NCBI GenBank assembly: GCA_947455805.1
Contig: CANGSN010000013.1
Location: 1-16,364, forward strand
Origin: Planctomycetota bacterium
GTDB lineage: Bacteria; Planctomycetota; UBA1135; UBA2386
Direction: 5' to 3'
DNA length: 16,364 nt
This document shows, one piece after another, positions 14,927-16,364 of the stretch. A program made the position numbers and the translations under genes. Below the pieces are notes generated by a model that had not been told where the DNA came from, did not search any database, and saw nothing but the letters and a program-made list of their open reading frames with translations. Each line of letters starts with the position of its first letter. Position 1 is the first letter of the stretch.

Positions 14927-14954
14927 AGGCTAGCGGCGGATCGCGGCGATGCAA
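14927..14954 (-). promoter_or_regulatory. Candidate promoter of rplU-rpmA
   Basis: On the minus strand TTGCAT (14954-14949) and TAGCCT (14932-14927) are separated by 16 bases, within the 152-bp gap between the RNase E/G stop and the rplU start. An AAAAG stretch lies a few bases upstream of the -35. Matches to consensus are partial, so this is a tentative call. Confidence 0.4.
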
Positions 14955-15045
14955 GCCCGACTTTTCATCGGCATCCAGCCCCCACCTCGAGATCGCCGCC
15001 ACCGCGCCGCACCGCCCCCTTGCGGCCGACGCGGGCAGCACCGAC

Positions 15046-16364
15046 TCAGGCCTTGACGCCGAGGCCGGCCGGAATGGCGATGCGGGCCTCTTGACCGTCG
15101 CCGGTCAGGAATCGGTAGTGCACGACGTCGATCGGGTAGCTGACCTCGGGGCGGAACGTGATCGACTTGCCGACCGCGTCCTCGAGCTCGAGCACCGCAC
15201 GGCGCTTGTGGTTGACGAGGTAGTCGGTCACCGCCGGGGCCGAGAACACCTGCAGCACCGAGAATCCCTTGAGGTTCACCAGCGCCCGCGACTCGCGCAG
15301 GACCGACAGCGCCTTCGACTGCACCGTGCGCGACCAACCGGCTCCCTTGCAGTGCGGGCACTGCATGAACACCGTGCGCTTCAGGCCCGGACCGACGCGC
15401 TGGCGCGTGATCTCGAGCATGCCGAACGGCGAGATGCGGCCGACCTTGATGCGCGCGCGGTCACCGCGCAGCGACTCGACCAGGCGCTTCTCGACCAGGC
15501 GGCGCTGCTTCTCGTGCGCCATGTCGATGAAGTCGATGATGATCAGGCCGCCGAGATCGCGCAGCCGCAGCTGGCGGACGATCTCCGGGATCGCATCGAG
15601 GTTGGTGCGATAGGCCGTTTCGTCGGAGTCACCGCCGGCCTTGTACTTGCCGGAGTTGACGTCGATGGCGACCAGCGCCTCGGCCTGATCGATGACGATC
15701 GACGCGCCGTTCGGCAGGTCGACCTTCGGCTGGTACAGCGCCTCCACTTCCTTCTCGATGCCGAAATGGTGGAACAGCGGCGTCGTCATCGCGTGCTGCT
15801 TGATGCGATCCGCCATGTGCGGCATCAGCTTCTCGGCGAAGTCGCGGATGCGCAGGAACACGTCCTCGCTGTCGACGACCACGTCGGCGATGTCCGGCGT
15901 GAACTGGTCGCGCATCGCCTTCAGCACCAGGTCGGACTCCTGGTACAGCAACGCCGGCGCGCGCGTCACCTTGAGGCGCTGCGCGACCATCTCCCAGATC
16001 TTCTTCAGATAGTCGCGGTCGCGCTGGAGGTCCTGCAGCGACTTGTTGATGCCAGCAGTCCGGACGATGAAGCCGATACCGCCAGCACCGGTCTCGTCGA
16101 GCTCGCGCACGATGCGCTTCAGGCGCTTGCGCTCGCGGGAGTCGTCGATCTTACGCGATACGCCGCACTTCGGCAGGCTCGGCATCAGCACGAGGCATCG
16201 CCCCGGCAACGACACGTAGGTCGTTAGCGTCGGGCCCTTGCTGCCGATGCCTTCCTTGGTGATCTGCACGACGACTTCCTGCCCCTTCCTGAGCAGCTGG
16301 TCGATCGTCGGGCGTGGCCCACGTGGGCGGCGGTCGTTGCCGCGATCGCGGCCGCGGCGGTTGC
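15046..16364 (-). CDS. Ribonuclease E/G family endoribonuclease (N-terminus beyond the window)
   Basis: RNase E/G enzymes cut single-stranded RNA in mRNA decay and rRNA maturation. About 438 C-terminal residues are present, and the frame stays open to the window edge. In order: an Arg/Gly-rich segment (NRRGRDRGNDRRPRGPRP); the S1-domain part IDQLLRKGQEVVVQITKEGI followed by LTTYVSLPGRCLVLMP; the 5'-sensor and RNase H-like region; the DNase I-like catalytic segment with QAEALVAIDVNSGK and LGGLIIIDFIDM; and the zinc-link CPHCKGAG. The small C-terminal domain ends IAIPAGLGVKA, so the long E. coli RNase E scaffold tail is absent. Either the RNase G or the short RNase E name would fit. Adjacency to rplU-rpmA is common in bacteria. 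Confidence 0.95.
   Translation of the reverse strand, partial: NRRGRDRGNDRRPRGPRPTIDQLLRKGQEVVVQITKEGIGSKGPTLTTYVSLPGRCLVLMPSLPKCGVSRKIDDSRERKRLKRIVRELDETGAGGIGFIVRTAGINKSLQDLQRDRDYLKKIWEMVAQRLKVTRAPALLYQESDLVLKAMRDQFTPDIADVVVDSEDVFLRIRDFAEKLMPHMADRIKQHAMTTPLFHHFGIEKEVEALYQPKVDLPNGASIVIDQAEALVAIDVNSGKYKAGGDSDETAYRTNLDAIPEIVRQLRLRDLGGLIIIDFIDMAHEKQRRLVEKRLVESLRGDRARIKVGRISPFGMLEITRQRVGPGLKRTVFMQCPHCKGAGWSRTVQSKALSVLRESRALVNLKGFSVLQVFSAPAVTDYLVNHKRRAVLELEDAVGKSITFRPEVSYPIDVVHYRFLTGDGQEARIAIPAGLGVKA

Overview
Every gene in this window is read from the minus strand, so the transcriptional order runs from high to low coordinates. The DNA is visibly GC-rich, and the genes are packed with short spacers or ATGA-type overlaps. 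The content is chromosomal housekeeping: part of an RNase E/G gene, ribosomal proteins L21 and L27, the GTPase Obg, a PilT/PilU-type ATPase, an EF-G paralogue, and then a nearly complete S10-spc ribosomal protein cluster that runs off the low end inside secY. The gene complement, the SecY sequence style and the lack of rpmD (L30) fit a GC-rich bacterium of the Planctomycetota or a relative. That placement is an inference with moderate confidence; no 16S rRNA or other decisive marker is present.

Layout in transcription order. (1) 16364-14176: RNase E/G (its N-terminus lies outside the window), rplU and rpmA. A candidate promoter precedes rplU, and a striking 14-bp tandem array fills the rplU-rpmA spacer. 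(2) 14074-9783: obg, a pilT/pilU-like gene with a GTG start and a strong ribosome binding site, and an EF-G-like gene that may be leaderless. (3) 9732-9569: a spacer with a good sigma-70-like promoter and small inverted repeats, forming the leader of rpsJ. (4) 9568-1: rpsJ, rplD, rplW, rplB, rpsS, rplV, rpsC, rplP, rpmC, rpsQ, rplN, rplX, rplE, rpsN (zinc type), rpsH, rplF, rplR, rpsE, rplO and secY (partial).

Two genes expected in the S10-spc order are absent: rplC (L3) between rpsJ and rplD, and rpmD (L30) between rpsE and rplO. Loss of L30 is known in several phyla. L3 is essentially universal, so rplC has presumably moved elsewhere in the genome.

The genes work together in ribosome assembly and translation (r-proteins, Obg, the EF-G paralogue), rRNA and mRNA processing (RNase E/G) and protein export (SecY). 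The pilus-type ATPase is the functional outlier. I see no mobile element, CRISPR array, tRNA, rRNA or obvious defence or biosynthetic system. The observations most worth a second look are the missing rplC, the divergent EF-G domain IV, the altered Obg G4 motif, and a recurrent pattern of short tandem duplications in the spacers between essential genes.
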